NCBI RefSeq assembly: GCF_002551005.1
Contig: NZ_NVOY01000028.1
Span: 37,544-86,273 of the forward strand
Source: Bacillus pseudomycoides
GTDB lineage: Bacteria > Bacillota > Bacilli > Bacillales > Bacillaceae_G
Direction of reading: 5' to 3'
DNA length: 48,730 nucleotides
Part shown: one piece after another, positions 7,379-16,040 of the stretch
How positions within the stretch are numbered: the first letter of the stretch is position 1
Layout: each line of letters opens with the position of its first letter
Program-made: the position numbers and the translations under genes
The notes under the pieces: generated by a model
What the model was told of the DNA's origin: nothing
Database searches by the model: none
What the model saw: only the letters and a program-made list of their open reading frames with translations

Positions 7379-10177
7379 ATGACACTAGAAAAACAATTAA
7401 TAAAAAAAATATATTATGAAACATTTCTAATGGAAAATGAAACACATCCGCCTCTCCAAGTACTGGGAGAAGCTTATTTAGCTGAACAAAAAAATGACTT
7501 TTCGGATGGATCCTATATTCGTTATGCACAAGGTGAGTTTTATTATCACCATCAAGATTTTGAATCAGCCATTTTTAAATGGGAGAAAGTCAATAATGAA
7601 TTAGAACCATGGGCACAAAAGAATATTGCAGATGCTTACTTCGAGCTCAATCAATTATCCGCTGCCGAAACTGTTTATACGTCCATTGCTACTGATAATA
7701 AAATACTTATGACCGAAATTTCATTGCAATTACTCTCTCTTTACATAGAACAAAACAAACTTGATTTAGCTTTCGCAGTTATTAAAGAAGCTGTTTCTGT
7801 AAATCCTGATTATCCAAACGTTACAGCTATTGCTCGTTCCTTTTATGAAGAACAGCAAGATTGGGACAGTGCGGTGGAACTTGCAATAAATGAAATGATT
7901 CGAACAGAGTCCTTCCAATGGTTTGAGATTTTAAAAGAATATATTGATAAAGGATTTACGAAAACCATTTCACCAGATTATTTCTACAAGGTACTAGTTA
8001 CGTTACACAATGTAGACCTAGTCCAATTTACACAAATTGTTTCATCACTTTGGCACAGCTATAAGAATGAACAAACTTATTTGCTTTGGCTTAAAACAAT
8101 AAATGACTTTTTCTCACATATCGAAGTATATTCAGCCGATGAATGGGACGACATTTCTTCTCTTTACGAAGAAACATATTTTGAATTAATTCAAGGCCAG
8201 TATATGCTGAGACAAATACATGATATTGTTCCGAATATTTTAACGAATTGGTTAAAAATGGTCAATCCTTCCCGCTCTGTCTTTCCATCTGCAGCAGTAT
8301 TGGCATGGGATGAGATTTTCCCTGCTAAAATAGATTCAGCAGACGTGAAACATGCAGAAAAACTATTGTTACATTCTACCGATTACACGGATGGTTTAGA
8401 CTATAGTTTACATCTTTTTGATTCTATTACACAGTGGGCACAAAACAATGATTTAGAAATGGGACATCGCTTTAGATGGTTGGTCTATGAGCTTGCAGAT
8501 GTAAGAACAAATCGTCTTTTAGTAACAGGAACTTCTGGAAACGGAAAATCTTCATTTGTTAACTCTGTACTAGGAGAAAATATATTAGAAAACGCAAGCG
8601 CAAATACAGTTATCTTTAAAGATGACACTGATACAGAAATTAACGCTATAACAGATACGACAATTTCAACGACTAATGATTTCTCTGATTTTCATAACAT
8701 GATGTCTATGCACCGACAAACATATAGAGAAAAAACATGTATTGAATTTAAATTACCTTGCAAGCCTTTAAGTAAAAACAAACTAGCATTCGTTGTTACA
8801 CCTAGCTTTAATAGAAACAACGATACGAGAAATGAAACATTCGGCTATTTAGACTCAGTAGATAGTTTGTTATTCGTATTGAATGCAGATTCACCTTTTA
8901 CTGACAAAGAACGTGATATTTTATTAAACATTCAAGAGCATGCACCAGATTTACAAATTCATTTCTTATTGAATAAAATTGATAACATTTATAGCGAAGC
9001 AGAAGTAAAACGAGTGATACATGATACACAAACGAGAATAAATACATATTTTCCGCAGGCGAAAGTTTTACCTTATTCATCGTTATATGCAAACAGTCAA
9101 CAGCTAAACGAGTTAACTGATTTTATTCATTTTAACTTTGAGTATAAAAATCTTGATCAAGAACGTACGAAAAAAATACTACTTTTCATTCGAAAAGCAA
9201 TTCAATATCTATTGGATAAACGAGTTGAGATGGAAAATAACTTAGTGGATTCTATTAATTGGAATGAAGATATTTCAATGAGACTAAATGGCTTTATTAA
9301 TAATCTGACTGCTTTTGAAAAAGAAAAAATTCATTTCATTACAGATTCCTATCGTACAATGAAACATAACATTACGAATGATCTTACAGAGCATATTCCG
9401 AAGCTACTGCAAAGCTGCTCTGAGCTCATTAGTGAAGACAGCGATTTTAGACACATGGATACGGAATTAAATACAGTAATGAACGAGAGAATTCGCAACT
9501 ATTTAGAACAAACTGTGTTACCTACCTTCGCCTCATCCATGCAAAATTGGATTGAAATTTCAAATCATGAGTTCCTGCAAAGTCAAGCATACTTAGAAGA
9601 AATAAGTGAAGGACTTAACTCTTTATGCGGAGAAAATCGAATCCAGTTAGCATGTGACTTTAAAATACTTGATGATTGGCGACGTGATACGGATCGAATG
9701 ACGAGTCGAATACAGATGGAGGAAATAAATATCTTCCGCCGCTTTACACCTGCGCAATTTTTACTAAAAAGTGCAGGGAAATTATTCGGCGCTCTTCCTA
9801 AAAATAAAACAATGCTGTATAACAAATACAAACAGTATTTAGAAAATGAAGATTTTACAGATGTAACTACTTCTATTATAAACAAGTTTTTCTTACAGTT
9901 TGAGCTATTTGAAAATGCACTAGAAAGGGATATTACTATGTTCTTTAGGGATCCGTTTAGTTCACTGAAACAAGCTGTCGAACAGACTCATTTAGAAATA
10001 CAAGAACATCAAAATACATTGCATAAAATGAAATCAAATCCTGAAGTTTATCGTGATCCTGTCACACTCTTCGAATTGAGATTGCGTCAGTATGAAGTAG
10101 TCTTAAGTATAGATGAGGAGACTCCTGATACAGAGTCAATGTTAGAAACAAATATCGAGGAAACGCCAACTTTTTAA
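7379..10177 (+). CDS. TPR-containing dynamin-like GTPase
   Basis: 932-aa predicted cytosolic or membrane-peripheral protein. Residues about 40-170 look like TPR-type helical repeats (YAQGEFYYHHQDFESAIFKW, IADAYFELNQLSAAETVY). A GTPase core follows: G1 GTSGNGKSS at 384-392 and G4 NKID at 532-535. The G3 position reads VTPS (473-476) instead of the usual DxPG. The last 350 residues are charged and helical, as in dynamin-like stalks. No transmembrane segment is obvious. The fold suggests membrane remodelling or repair but this is inference; the gene stands alone between two intergenic regions, with its own terminator. Confidence 0.75.
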   Translation: MTLEKQLIKKIYYETFLMENETHPPLQVLGEAYLAEQKNDFSDGSYIRYAQGEFYYHHQDFESAIFKWEKVNNELEPWAQKNIADAYFELNQLSAAETVYTSIATDNKILMTEISLQLLSLYIEQNKLDLAFAVIKEAVSVNPDYPNVTAIARSFYEEQQDWDSAVELAINEMIRTESFQWFEILKEYIDKGFTKTISPDYFYKVLVTLHNVDLVQFTQIVSSLWHSYKNEQTYLLWLKTINDFFSHIEVYSADEWDDISSLYEETYFELIQGQYMLRQIHDIVPNILTNWLKMVNPSRSVFPSAAVLAWDEIFPAKIDSADVKHAEKLLLHSTDYTDGLDYSLHLFDSITQWAQNNDLEMGHRFRWLVYELADVRTNRLLVTGTSGNGKSSFVNSVLGENILENASANTVIFKDDTDTEINAITDTTISTTNDFSDFHNMMSMHRQTYREKTCIEFKLPCKPLSKNKLAFVVTPSFNRNNDTRNETFGYLDSVDSLLFVLNADSPFTDKERDILLNIQEHAPDLQIHFLLNKIDNIYSEAEVKRVIHDTQTRINTYFPQAKVLPYSSLYANSQQLNELTDFIHFNFEYKNLDQERTKKILLFIRKAIQYLLDKRVEMENNLVDSINWNEDISMRLNGFINNLTAFEKEKIHFITDSYRTMKHNITNDLTEHIPKLLQSCSELISEDSDFRHMDTELNTVMNERIRNYLEQTVLPTFASSMQNWIEISNHEFLQSQAYLEEISEGLNSLCGENRIQLACDFKILDDWRRDTDRMTSRIQMEEINIFRRFTPAQFLLKSAGKLFGALPKNKTMLYNKYKQYLENEDFTDVTTSIINKFFLQFELFENALERDITMFFRDPFSSLKQAVEQTHLEIQEHQNTLHKMKSNPEVYRDPVTLFELRLRQYEVVLSIDEETPDTESMLETNIEETPTF

Positions 10178-10187
10178 TTGTCATAGA

Positions 10188-10233
10188 TAAAACCAACAAA
10201 GCAGCCAATATTGGCTGCTTTGTTGGTTTTATC
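10188..10233 (+). terminator. Terminator after the GTPase gene
   Basis: AAAACCAACAAAGCAGCCAA and TTGGCTGCTTTGTTGGTTTT form a perfect 20-bp stem with a 2-nt turn. Confidence 0.92.
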
Positions 10234-10264
10234 CAAATTTTAAAAAAGACATAAAAACCTCTTT

Positions 10265-10345
10265 CTATTTAGGGGCGGACAAGAGCATCTGGCCGTGCAT
10301 AGGGGCGGTCAGGGCCTTTTCCTGCCACATGCTAGGTTTTAAGAG
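10265..10345. repeat. Dispersed hairpin repeat (copy 1)
   Basis: The core at 10293-10338 (GGGGCGGTCAGGGCC, then TTTTCCTGCCACATGC) recurs with few changes at 18553-18599. Each copy folds as GCAT...CAGG-loop-CCTG...ATGC. Flanking sequences differ, so only the core is shared. No ORF lies in it. The rest of 10234-10458 shows nothing further. Confidence 0.65.
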
Positions 10346-10458
10346 TGCAAGTCATGTTGTATTCTATCTAGCAGCGACTTATAAAAAAAGCGGAGCTAGA
10401 CAAAGATATCGAAAAATTAAAATGGATTTATATAATTTCTTATAGGTGATTCATCCCG

Positions 10459-10881
10459 TTATATATCCCAAATCACATCATCAACCTTTGCTTCAATACG
10501 GATTCTCTGGATAAATTGCTTACGTTCGTTTTCATTACGAACCAGCTTATGTACATACCGCCCTTTACTCAATAAGTGTAGATAACGTTTATCTGTATGA
10601 ATAACATCTCGGCATTTTTCATTTCCATATATAATCTTAAACCAATCATGTCCCTTTAACTTTTCAACATGATGCGCAAATCTTTTTTGTTTTCGCTGTT
10701 CTCGTCCTTCGAAACTTTCTAGCACTAACTCTACAAGTTCTTCTGCTAGAGCTTCTCCTACAGCTCTTCCAACCCGAATTGTTCCTCGAACAATCACTTT
10801 AACAGCATCTTCCGCTACTTCCCCAAGTGCAATCGCTCCTCGTGCGATTCCAGCTAAAATATGGCCGACAATCTCTTCCAT
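10459..10881 (-). CDS. Hypothetical protein cotranscribed with signal peptidase
   Basis: 140-aa protein not recognised. The N-terminal 55 residues are Ala/Gly/Val-rich with small-residue spacing (GHILAGIARGAIALGEVAEDAVK), suggesting an amphipathic or glycine-zipper helix that could touch membranes. The rest is basic (REQRKQKRFAHHVEKLKGHDWF) with an acidic end. AGGAGG lies about 9 nt upstream of the ATG. It starts 14 nt after the signal peptidase stop codon, so the two form an operon. Function cannot be inferred. Confidence 0.75.
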   Translation of the reverse strand: MEEIVGHILAGIARGAIALGEVAEDAVKVIVRGTIRVGRAVGEALAEELVELVLESFEGREQRKQKRFAHHVEKLKGHDWFKIIYGNEKCRDVIHTDKRYLHLLSKGRYVHKLVRNENERKQFIQRIRIEAKVDDVIWDI

Positions 10882-10894
10882 AGATTGCTTCCTC

Positions 10895-11428
10895 CTAATC
10901 TATAATCTGCACCCGGTTAAAAGGGTAGTATATGGAAACTAAACTTCCTAATACATCATCTTTATCAATGAATCCTAAACCATTGCGACTATCACGACTA
11001 ACTAATCGATTATCTCCCATGACAAAGATTTTGTTGTTCGGAATTTTCATCGGACCGAAATCTTCTGTTAAATTCACCATCAGTTGCTTTGCATGCTTCT
11101 TATTTTTTTCTAAATAAGGCTCCTTTTGCAATTGACTGTTGATATACAATTGATCATTTTTCATTTCAATCGTATCTCCAGGTAAACCGATAATGCGCTT
11201 CACATAATAATTATCCGTTTTAACCACAATGACATCGCCATGATCATAACTATCCAGTTGCTTTGCTAACTTATTTACAATGACCTTATCCCCATCATAA
11301 AGAGTAGGCTGCATGGAAGCTCCTTGCACGGTCGTTGGAAAAAAGACAAATACTTTCATTAAAAAGACAAGCACATATGCAACCGCAAATACTTCGATAA
11401 ATTCCCGCAAACGACTTTTCTTCTTCAT
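10895..11428 (-). CDS. sipS: Type I signal peptidase
   Basis: 177-aa membrane-bound peptidase that removes signal peptides of exported preproteins on the outer membrane face. One N-terminal membrane anchor (residues 10-30). Catalytic Ser38 is in GASMQPTL and Lys77 in YYVKRIIGLPGD, a Ser/Lys dyad, with the conserved MGDNR..SRDSR box near the C-terminus. Length matches Gram-positive Sip proteins. Several paralogs exist in bacilli, so the exact symbol is uncertain. GGGAGAGG precedes the ATG; the downstream gene follows after 14 nt. Confidence 0.92.
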   Translation of the reverse strand: MKKKSRLREFIEVFAVAYVLVFLMKVFVFFPTTVQGASMQPTLYDGDKVIVNKLAKQLDSYDHGDVIVVKTDNYYVKRIIGLPGDTIEMKNDQLYINSQLQKEPYLEKNKKHAKQLMVNLTEDFGPMKIPNNKIFVMGDNRLVSRDSRNGLGFIDKDDVLGSLVSIYYPFNRVQIID

Positions 11429-11571
11429 ACGCCTCTCCCTTATCCCCTCTATTATCTACATTATAAAATAATTTTGTAAATAAATTCTATATTATCAGGA
11501 AATTACCTGGACAATTCACCCAAGAAAATCTAACATTTTCCACATAAATTTATATTTTTTAACAACAAAAG

Positions 11572-11599
11572 AAGAACTGCTTGAGGGCAGTTCTTCTTT
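11572..11599 (-). terminator. Terminator after the YhhN gene
   Basis: GAAGAACTGC and GCAGTTCTTC form a stem around a short loop, with TTTTG following on the minus strand. It lies downstream of the stop at 11620. Confidence 0.8.
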
Positions 11600-11619
11600 C
11601 ACATTTTATGTATTAACAT

Positions 11620-12300
11620 TTACATTCCAACATAAATGATACACATCTGTGCTCCCACATATGTCGCCCAAACTAAAAGGGGATCATATTTTACATTCCG
11701 GCCACCAATATCCGTAATTCCAATAATAAAGTCAGAAATGACAAATAGGAAACCACCTAATGCTGGAATCCACCACATTCCTTGATTCGAATAAGCAAGC
11801 GCAAATGCAAAGCACGCCATTCCACCAACCCAAAGCCCGTATACAAGCGCTCCGATTGTAAATAATCGATCTTGCTTATGATTGCGAATAAAAAAGAACC
11901 AACCAATAATTAAAAACAAACCGTATCCCGCCAAACCAATATATAAGCCATTCCACGAAATACCCGTTTCTAAAAAGGCAGTAACATACAAGCAATGTGC
12001 AATCGCAAATGTCACCATTCCACCAATGAGACGATGCCCAAATGGAATTAAACCGGCCATAAATAAATCACCAATTGTTGATAAAATCATCCCGATTGCA
12101 ACCCACTGGTGATAAGGTGTTACCGGGTCCTGTACCCACATCCATATCGCAGCTCCAGTTAATGAAAATGTGAGGAGTAAACGAATGATTAAGGGTAACG
12201 GTTCATTTTTCTTTGTTTGTTCTGATTGCCTGATTGCATAAACGGTCCCGAACAAAAATAAAACTATTTGTCCAATTAACAGTACGTACATTCCATTCAT
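11620..12300 (-). CDS. YhhN family lysoplasmalogenase-like membrane protein
   Basis: 226-aa protein with about eight hydrophobic segments. It matches the YhhN/TMEM86 family, some of whose members hydrolyse lysoplasmalogen; bacterial function is uncertain. Family residues seen are LSTIGDLFM, the AHCLY histidine segment and FVISDFIIG with its aspartate. AAGGAG lies about 6 nt upstream of the ATG. It is followed by a terminator and preceded by the EamA gene on the same strand, separated by a hairpin, so it probably has its own promoter. Confidence 0.85.
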   Translation of the reverse strand: MNGMYVLLIGQIVLFLFGTVYAIRQSEQTKKNEPLPLIIRLLLTFSLTGAAIWMWVQDPVTPYHQWVAIGMILSTIGDLFMAGLIPFGHRLIGGMVTFAIAHCLYVTAFLETGISWNGLYIGLAGYGLFLIIGWFFFIRNHKQDRLFTIGALVYGLWVGGMACFAFALAYSNQGMWWIPALGGFLFVISDFIIGITDIGGRNVKYDPLLVWATYVGAQMCIIYVGM

Positions 12301-12425
12301 ATTTTTCTCCTTGATGAATTAATATTTCTATCTTATTCGATATAAAATCATCATTTCCCTTTCTTTTCCCTATAATTTTCATCAAAAAATTGTTCCAAAC
12401 TCTACCAAGTTTCGCTTTCCACATG

Positions 12426-12450
12426 AAAAAGAGGCTCTCTATGAACCTCT
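12426..12450 (-). terminator. Terminator abutting the EamA stop codon
   Basis: AGAGG and CCTCT pair with extra TC/GA matches around a short loop, followed by TTTTTC on the minus strand, immediately after the stop codon at 12451. Confidence 0.6.
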
Positions 12451-13401
12451 TCACACTACGCTACTTTTCGCATTCGCCGTGTTTCTTTCGCTACGTGTAC
12501 GATTTACGATAATAATTCCGGTCGCTACACACGCCAATCCAAACAATACGAAAGAATGAATGGCTTCACCTAAAATCAAGCTTGATAAGATAACACCAAA
12601 TACCGGAATGAAAAACATATACATCGATACTTTTCCAACTTTGTTGTATTTCATCACGGTATTCCAAATACAAAATCCCGCTGCTGATAAGAATGATAAG
12701 TATAGTAGCATAAGTAACGTTTGCATCTGGAATGTAAATGGCATCAATCCAACTTGGAAAATTCCGATGAACAATAAGCCTAGAGAACCGATAATCATCT
12801 GATATGCGGTCATATAACCTACATCCATCGTTTTACTTCCTTCTTTCGCCAAAATGTTACCGTATGAGTACAACATTGCCGCACCTAATAATAACAGTTC
12901 ACCAATACCAAAGTGAAAATTCATATCTCCTTTTGGAATGTTTACAAGAATGACGCCGCAAAAACCGATTGATACACCAACGATTTTTCTCATATTTAAA
13001 GAGTCATCTTTATATAGAAAATGCGCAAATACAATTTGAAAAAATGACGATGTTCCAGAAATAACCGCACCTTCAATCCCCGTACTATAGCTCAAACCGA
13101 TATAAAAACAAACATATTGTAAGAACGTTTGAAACAAACCAATTTGAACAAGTTGCTTCGTTGTTCCTTTTTGAAACGATACGTTTCTCCCTAACAATTT
13201 AAAGAAGAATAAAAGCATCATTCCTGCTAAGAAAAAACGGTAACCTGCAAATAGAATTTGCTCGCCTACTTCATGAGGCTGAATGTCTAACTGGACATAA
13301 CTTAATTTAATAAATGGAAACGCACTGCCCCATAGAAAAGTTGCACTTAATGCTGCAACAAACACGCCGAGCGGATGTGTAAAAAATCTTTCTGCCTTCA
13401 C
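12451..13401 (-). CDS. EamA/DMT-family transporter
   Basis: 316-aa drug/metabolite-superfamily permease with ten hydrophobic segments arranged as two EamA repeats. The first begins near FLWGSAFPFIKLSY (residues 23-36) and ends about GFCGVILVNIPKGD; the second begins near GELLLLGAAMLYSYGNILAK. The substrate is unknown. The start is GTG at 13401 with AAAGGAAG 8 nt upstream; no ATG with a comparable site is nearby. The region upstream is shared with the divergent metal ATPase leader. Confidence 0.88.
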   Translation of the reverse strand: MKAERFFTHPLGVFVAALSATFLWGSAFPFIKLSYVQLDIQPHEVGEQILFAGYRFFLAGMMLLFFFKLLGRNVSFQKGTTKQLVQIGLFQTFLQYVCFYIGLSYSTGIEGAVISGTSSFFQIVFAHFLYKDDSLNMRKIVGVSIGFCGVILVNIPKGDMNFHFGIGELLLLGAAMLYSYGNILAKEGSKTMDVGYMTAYQMIIGSLGLLFIGIFQVGLMPFTFQMQTLLMLLYLSFLSAAGFCIWNTVMKYNKVGKVSMYMFFIPVFGVILSSLILGEAIHSFVLFGLACVATGIIIVNRTRSERNTANAKSSVV

Positions 13402-13667
13402 TGGATGTCTTCCTTTCCGTACTTTTTATGAACAATAATCATATATAACAAAGCGGAGTCAAAAAGACAAGTATTTTCACTTCTACTCACGAGTAAAAAT
13501 CTTTCCCTATAAGGAAACATATGTTACAATCTAGAATAATAATAAAGTAAATAACTACACAGAGTGTGTTTTCTAAGAAATGCTGCTATCCGTATGGATG
13601 GCAGCTTTCGTCGTTTTATAAGGCTTTCGATGATGATTCTTTTTCTCAATGAGAGGAGTGAAACGAA

Positions 13668-13718
13668 ATGAATTCACCGGTAAACATATTCGTAAATCAA
13701 AAGAACGTTTCAACTTAG
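13668..13718 (+). CDS. Putative leader peptide 1 (16 aa) upstream of the metal ATPase
   Basis: ATG to TAG, 16 residues beginning MNSPVNIF, preceded by GAGAGGAG at good distance. It lies in the first copy of the duplicated leader. Its first codons (ATGAATTC) match those of the ATPase gene itself, suggesting it came from a copy of the ATPase 5' end. Expression is unproven. Confidence 0.45.
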   Translation: MNSPVNIFVNQKNVST

Positions 13719-13810
13719 AAGAATGCTGCTATCCGTATGGATGGCAGCTTTCGCCGTTTTATAGGGATACCGATGATGATTCTTTTTCTCAATAGGAAGG
13801 AGCAAAAAAT

Positions 13811-13861
13811 ATGAATGCTGAAATAAAAGCAGTATTAAAGCAGACGGAAATGCCGCCTTAA
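13811..13861 (+). CDS. Putative leader peptide 2 (16 aa) upstream of the metal ATPase
   Basis: ATG to TAA, 16 residues beginning MNAEIKAVLKQ, preceded by AGGAAGGAG. It aligns with the ATPase N-terminus MNSEVKTLSKQ and sits exactly 143 bp after leader peptide 1, with the same length. It is either a leader peptide or the remnant of a duplicated gene start. Confidence 0.5.
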   Translation: MNAEIKAVLKQTEMPP

Positions 13862-13919
13862 AAGAAAGTAAGAGTTTCCATAATCAATTTTTTCTCAAAT
13901 AGAAAGGAGCAAAAAAACT

Positions 13920-15848
13920 ATGAATTCTGAAGTAAAAACATTATCAAAGCAACAAGGAACTCAGGCCTCTTCATCTTGGCTTGCAACATTTCAAAAGCAT
14001 TACGAACTCATTTTTGCAATTACATCTGGAGTTCTTATTTTGATTGGGTGGTTATTAACAAAGAATGACATGACAACAACGGCAACTATATTTTATGTAT
14101 TCGCTTATATCATTGGGGGTTATGCAAAAGCAAAAGAAGGTATTGAAGACACAATCGCAGAAAAAGAGCTGAACGTCGAAATGCTGATGCTATTTGCAGC
14201 GATTGGCTCAGCCATTATCGGCTATTGGACAGAAGGTGCCATCTTAATTTTCATCTTCGCCTTAAGCGGCGCGATGGAAGCTTACACAATGAGCAAAAGT
14301 CAAAAAGAAATTTCAGCACTGCTCGACTTACAGCCTGAAGAAGCACTGCGCATCTCGCACGGGGCGGAAGAGCGTATTCCAGTTGAACAACTGCAAATCG
14401 GTGACATCATTTTAATTAAACCAGGTGAACGCGTTCCGGCAGATGGCATGATTCGCACGGGTGAAACGAATATTGATGAGGCTGCTATTTCAGGTGAGCC
14501 GATTCCAAATGAAAAGAAACCTGGTGATGAAGTATTCGCAGGAACTGTTAACTTACGCGGCGCCATCGAAGTAGAAATTACAAAACATAGCGATCAAACA
14601 TTGTTCCAAAAAATTATTCGCCTCGTGCAAAATGCGCAAAGCGAAAAATCTCCTTCACAGCTTTTCATTGAAAAGTTTGAAGGAACATATGTAAAAGGCG
14701 TACTTCTCGTTGTATCACTCATGATGTTCGTTCCTCATTATGCGCTTGGCTGGAGCTGGAATGAAACATTTTACCGTGCGATGATTCTACTCGTTGTTGC
14801 TTCTCCTTGCGCACTTGTTGCAGCGATTACGCCAGCTACGTTGTCGGCAATTTCAAACGGTGCACGCCATGGTATTTTATTTAAAGGCGGTGTTCATTTA
14901 GAAAGATTAGCTTCATTAAAAGCAATCGCCTTTGATAAAACAGGAACATTAACACAAGGAAAGCCAACAGTAACAGACATATATACGCGTGATGGAATAT
15001 CTGAAAAAGAGTTATTGCATATTACAGCGTCTATTGAAAGTCATTCTACACATCCTCTAGCGGAATCCATTGTAAACTACGCAAAGCATGCATATGATAT
15101 TACGTTAACAAAACCAGAAAACGTAGAAGATGTAACGGGATTTGGCTTAAAAGGTACACTGCAAAATAAAGCGTACAAAATTGGGAAAGCTGATTTTATT
15201 GGAAAAGAAACAAAAACGTTTCATAACGGCATTTCCGTCCGTTTAGAACAAGAAGGAAAAACAGTTGTATATGTAAGCGATGAAAACGGTATTCTTGGTC
15301 TGATTGCTTTAAAAGATACATTGCGTCAAGAAACCATTGCAGCCATTCGTGAACTGCAAACTCTTGGCGTCAAAGCGATTATGATTACAGGTGATAATGA
15401 ACAAACAGCAAAAGCAATCGCTACTGAAAGTAATATTAAAGAGTATTACGCATCTTGCTTACCAGAAACAAAAGTAGAAACGATCAAACAATTAAAAGAG
15501 AAATACGGTACAGTGGCAATGGTTGGTGACGGGATTAATGATGCTCCTGCTTTAGCAACAGCAAGTATTGGCGTTGCAATGGGAGAAGGAACTGATGTTG
15601 CATTAGAAACAGCAGACGTTGTCTTAATGAAAAGTGAACTTTCTCGCTTAGCAGAAGCAATTCGCTTATCTAAACGAATGAATCGCATTGTAAAGCAAAA
15701 TGTGATCTTCTCATTGACTGTCATCATGCTGCTCATTTGCTCAAACTTCCTGCAATTTTTAGCACTTCCGTTAGGTGTCATCGGTCATGAAGGAAGTACG
15801 ATTCTCGTTATTTTAAATGGATTACGGTTATTAAAGGCAAATAATTAA
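13920..15848 (+). CDS. P1B-4 type heavy-metal P-type ATPase (PfeT/ZosA-like)
   Basis: 642-aa metal-exporting ATPase of the cytoplasmic membrane. Phosphorylation site DKTGT at Asp339, actuator motif ISGEP, hinge GDGINDAPAL. The ion path shows SPC at 295-297 and HEGST at 623-627, the P1B-4 pair; such pumps export Fe2+, Co2+ or Zn2+. There is no N-terminal CxxC metal-binding domain. B. subtilis PfeT/ZosA (637 aa) is the closest type I recall. AAAGGAG lies upstream of the ATG. Regulation is probably at the unusual leader; a PerR or ArsR-type site is not clear. Many databases would call it cadmium-translocating. Confidence 0.88.
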   Translation: MNSEVKTLSKQQGTQASSSWLATFQKHYELIFAITSGVLILIGWLLTKNDMTTTATIFYVFAYIIGGYAKAKEGIEDTIAEKELNVEMLMLFAAIGSAIIGYWTEGAILIFIFALSGAMEAYTMSKSQKEISALLDLQPEEALRISHGAEERIPVEQLQIGDIILIKPGERVPADGMIRTGETNIDEAAISGEPIPNEKKPGDEVFAGTVNLRGAIEVEITKHSDQTLFQKIIRLVQNAQSEKSPSQLFIEKFEGTYVKGVLLVVSLMMFVPHYALGWSWNETFYRAMILLVVASPCALVAAITPATLSAISNGARHGILFKGGVHLERLASLKAIAFDKTGTLTQGKPTVTDIYTRDGISEKELLHITASIESHSTHPLAESIVNYAKHAYDITLTKPENVEDVTGFGLKGTLQNKAYKIGKADFIGKETKTFHNGISVRLEQEGKTVVYVSDENGILGLIALKDTLRQETIAAIRELQTLGVKAIMITGDNEQTAKAIATESNIKEYYASCLPETKVETIKQLKEKYGTVAMVGDGINDAPALATASIGVAMGEGTDVALETADVVLMKSELSRLAEAIRLSKRMNRIVKQNVIFSLTVIMLLICSNFLQFLALPLGVIGHEGSTILVILNGLRLLKANN

Positions 15849-15877
15849 AAGGGTTCCAATATGGAACCCTTTTTTTA
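15847..15877 (+). terminator. Terminator of the metal ATPase gene
   Basis: AAAAGGGTTCC and GGAACCCTTTT form a stem followed by T-residues. It overlaps the 3' end of the converging 39-aa gene. Confidence 0.88.
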
Positions 15878-15994
15878 ATGATAGCTATTATGTCCGTTTG
15901 CACTGCTGCTCGTTTTATGTTTTGGCTGCGAGCTGCTGCGTTGTTTACGCTGATTTTTATCATTTTTGCTATTACCAGTCTTATTTTGACCCAT
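15875..15994 (-). CDS. Small hydrophilic protein, 39 aa
   Basis: Starts MGQNKTGNSKNDKNQRKQRS and continues Ser/His/Asn-rich to the end, with no hydrophobic stretch. GGGGGGA lies 7 nt upstream of the ATG. The stop codon TAA is read from the T-run of the ATPase terminator. Composition (Asn, Lys, Gln, Ser) recalls minor small acid-soluble spore proteins of the SspN/SspP kind, but no specific match is claimed. Confidence 0.6.
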   Translation of the reverse strand: MGQNKTGNSKNDKNQRKQRSSSQPKHKTSSSANGHNSYH

Positions 15995-16040
15995 GAATAA
16001 TCCCCCCTATTCCCTCTTAGTATGGAATAGAGGATCTTTT

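Larger units (their letters stand above)
13402..13919. promoter_or_regulatory. Long leader of the P1B ATPase with a tandem duplication
   Basis: 518 bp without a large gene. An extended -10 (TGTTACAAT, 13522-13530) is the best promoter seen. Two units start at 13581 and 13724, 143 bp apart. Each holds the hairpin CTGCTATCC-GTAT-GGATGGCAG, then TTCG(T/C)CGTTTTATA, GATGATGATTCTTTTTCTCA, a ribosome site and a 17-codon ORF. A third, shortened unit (from about 13890) supplies the ribosome site of the ATPase gene itself. No known riboswitch class was recognised. Confidence 0.7.

Noticed and set aside
12203-12454. 83-codon minus-strand ORF
   Set aside because: It overlaps the YhhN 5' end and the EamA terminator, has no ribosome site, and looks like a chance frame.
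13427-13443. TATGA-N7-TCATA palindrome as an ArsR-type operator
   Set aside because: The arms are short and it lies nearly 500 bp before the ATPase gene and next to the EamA start. Too weak to call without binding data.
13515-13545. PerR box before the PfeT-like ATPase
   Set aside because: TTACAATCTAGAATAA matches the PerR consensus poorly (about 8 of 15), so it was not listed although PfeT is PerR-controlled in B. subtilis.
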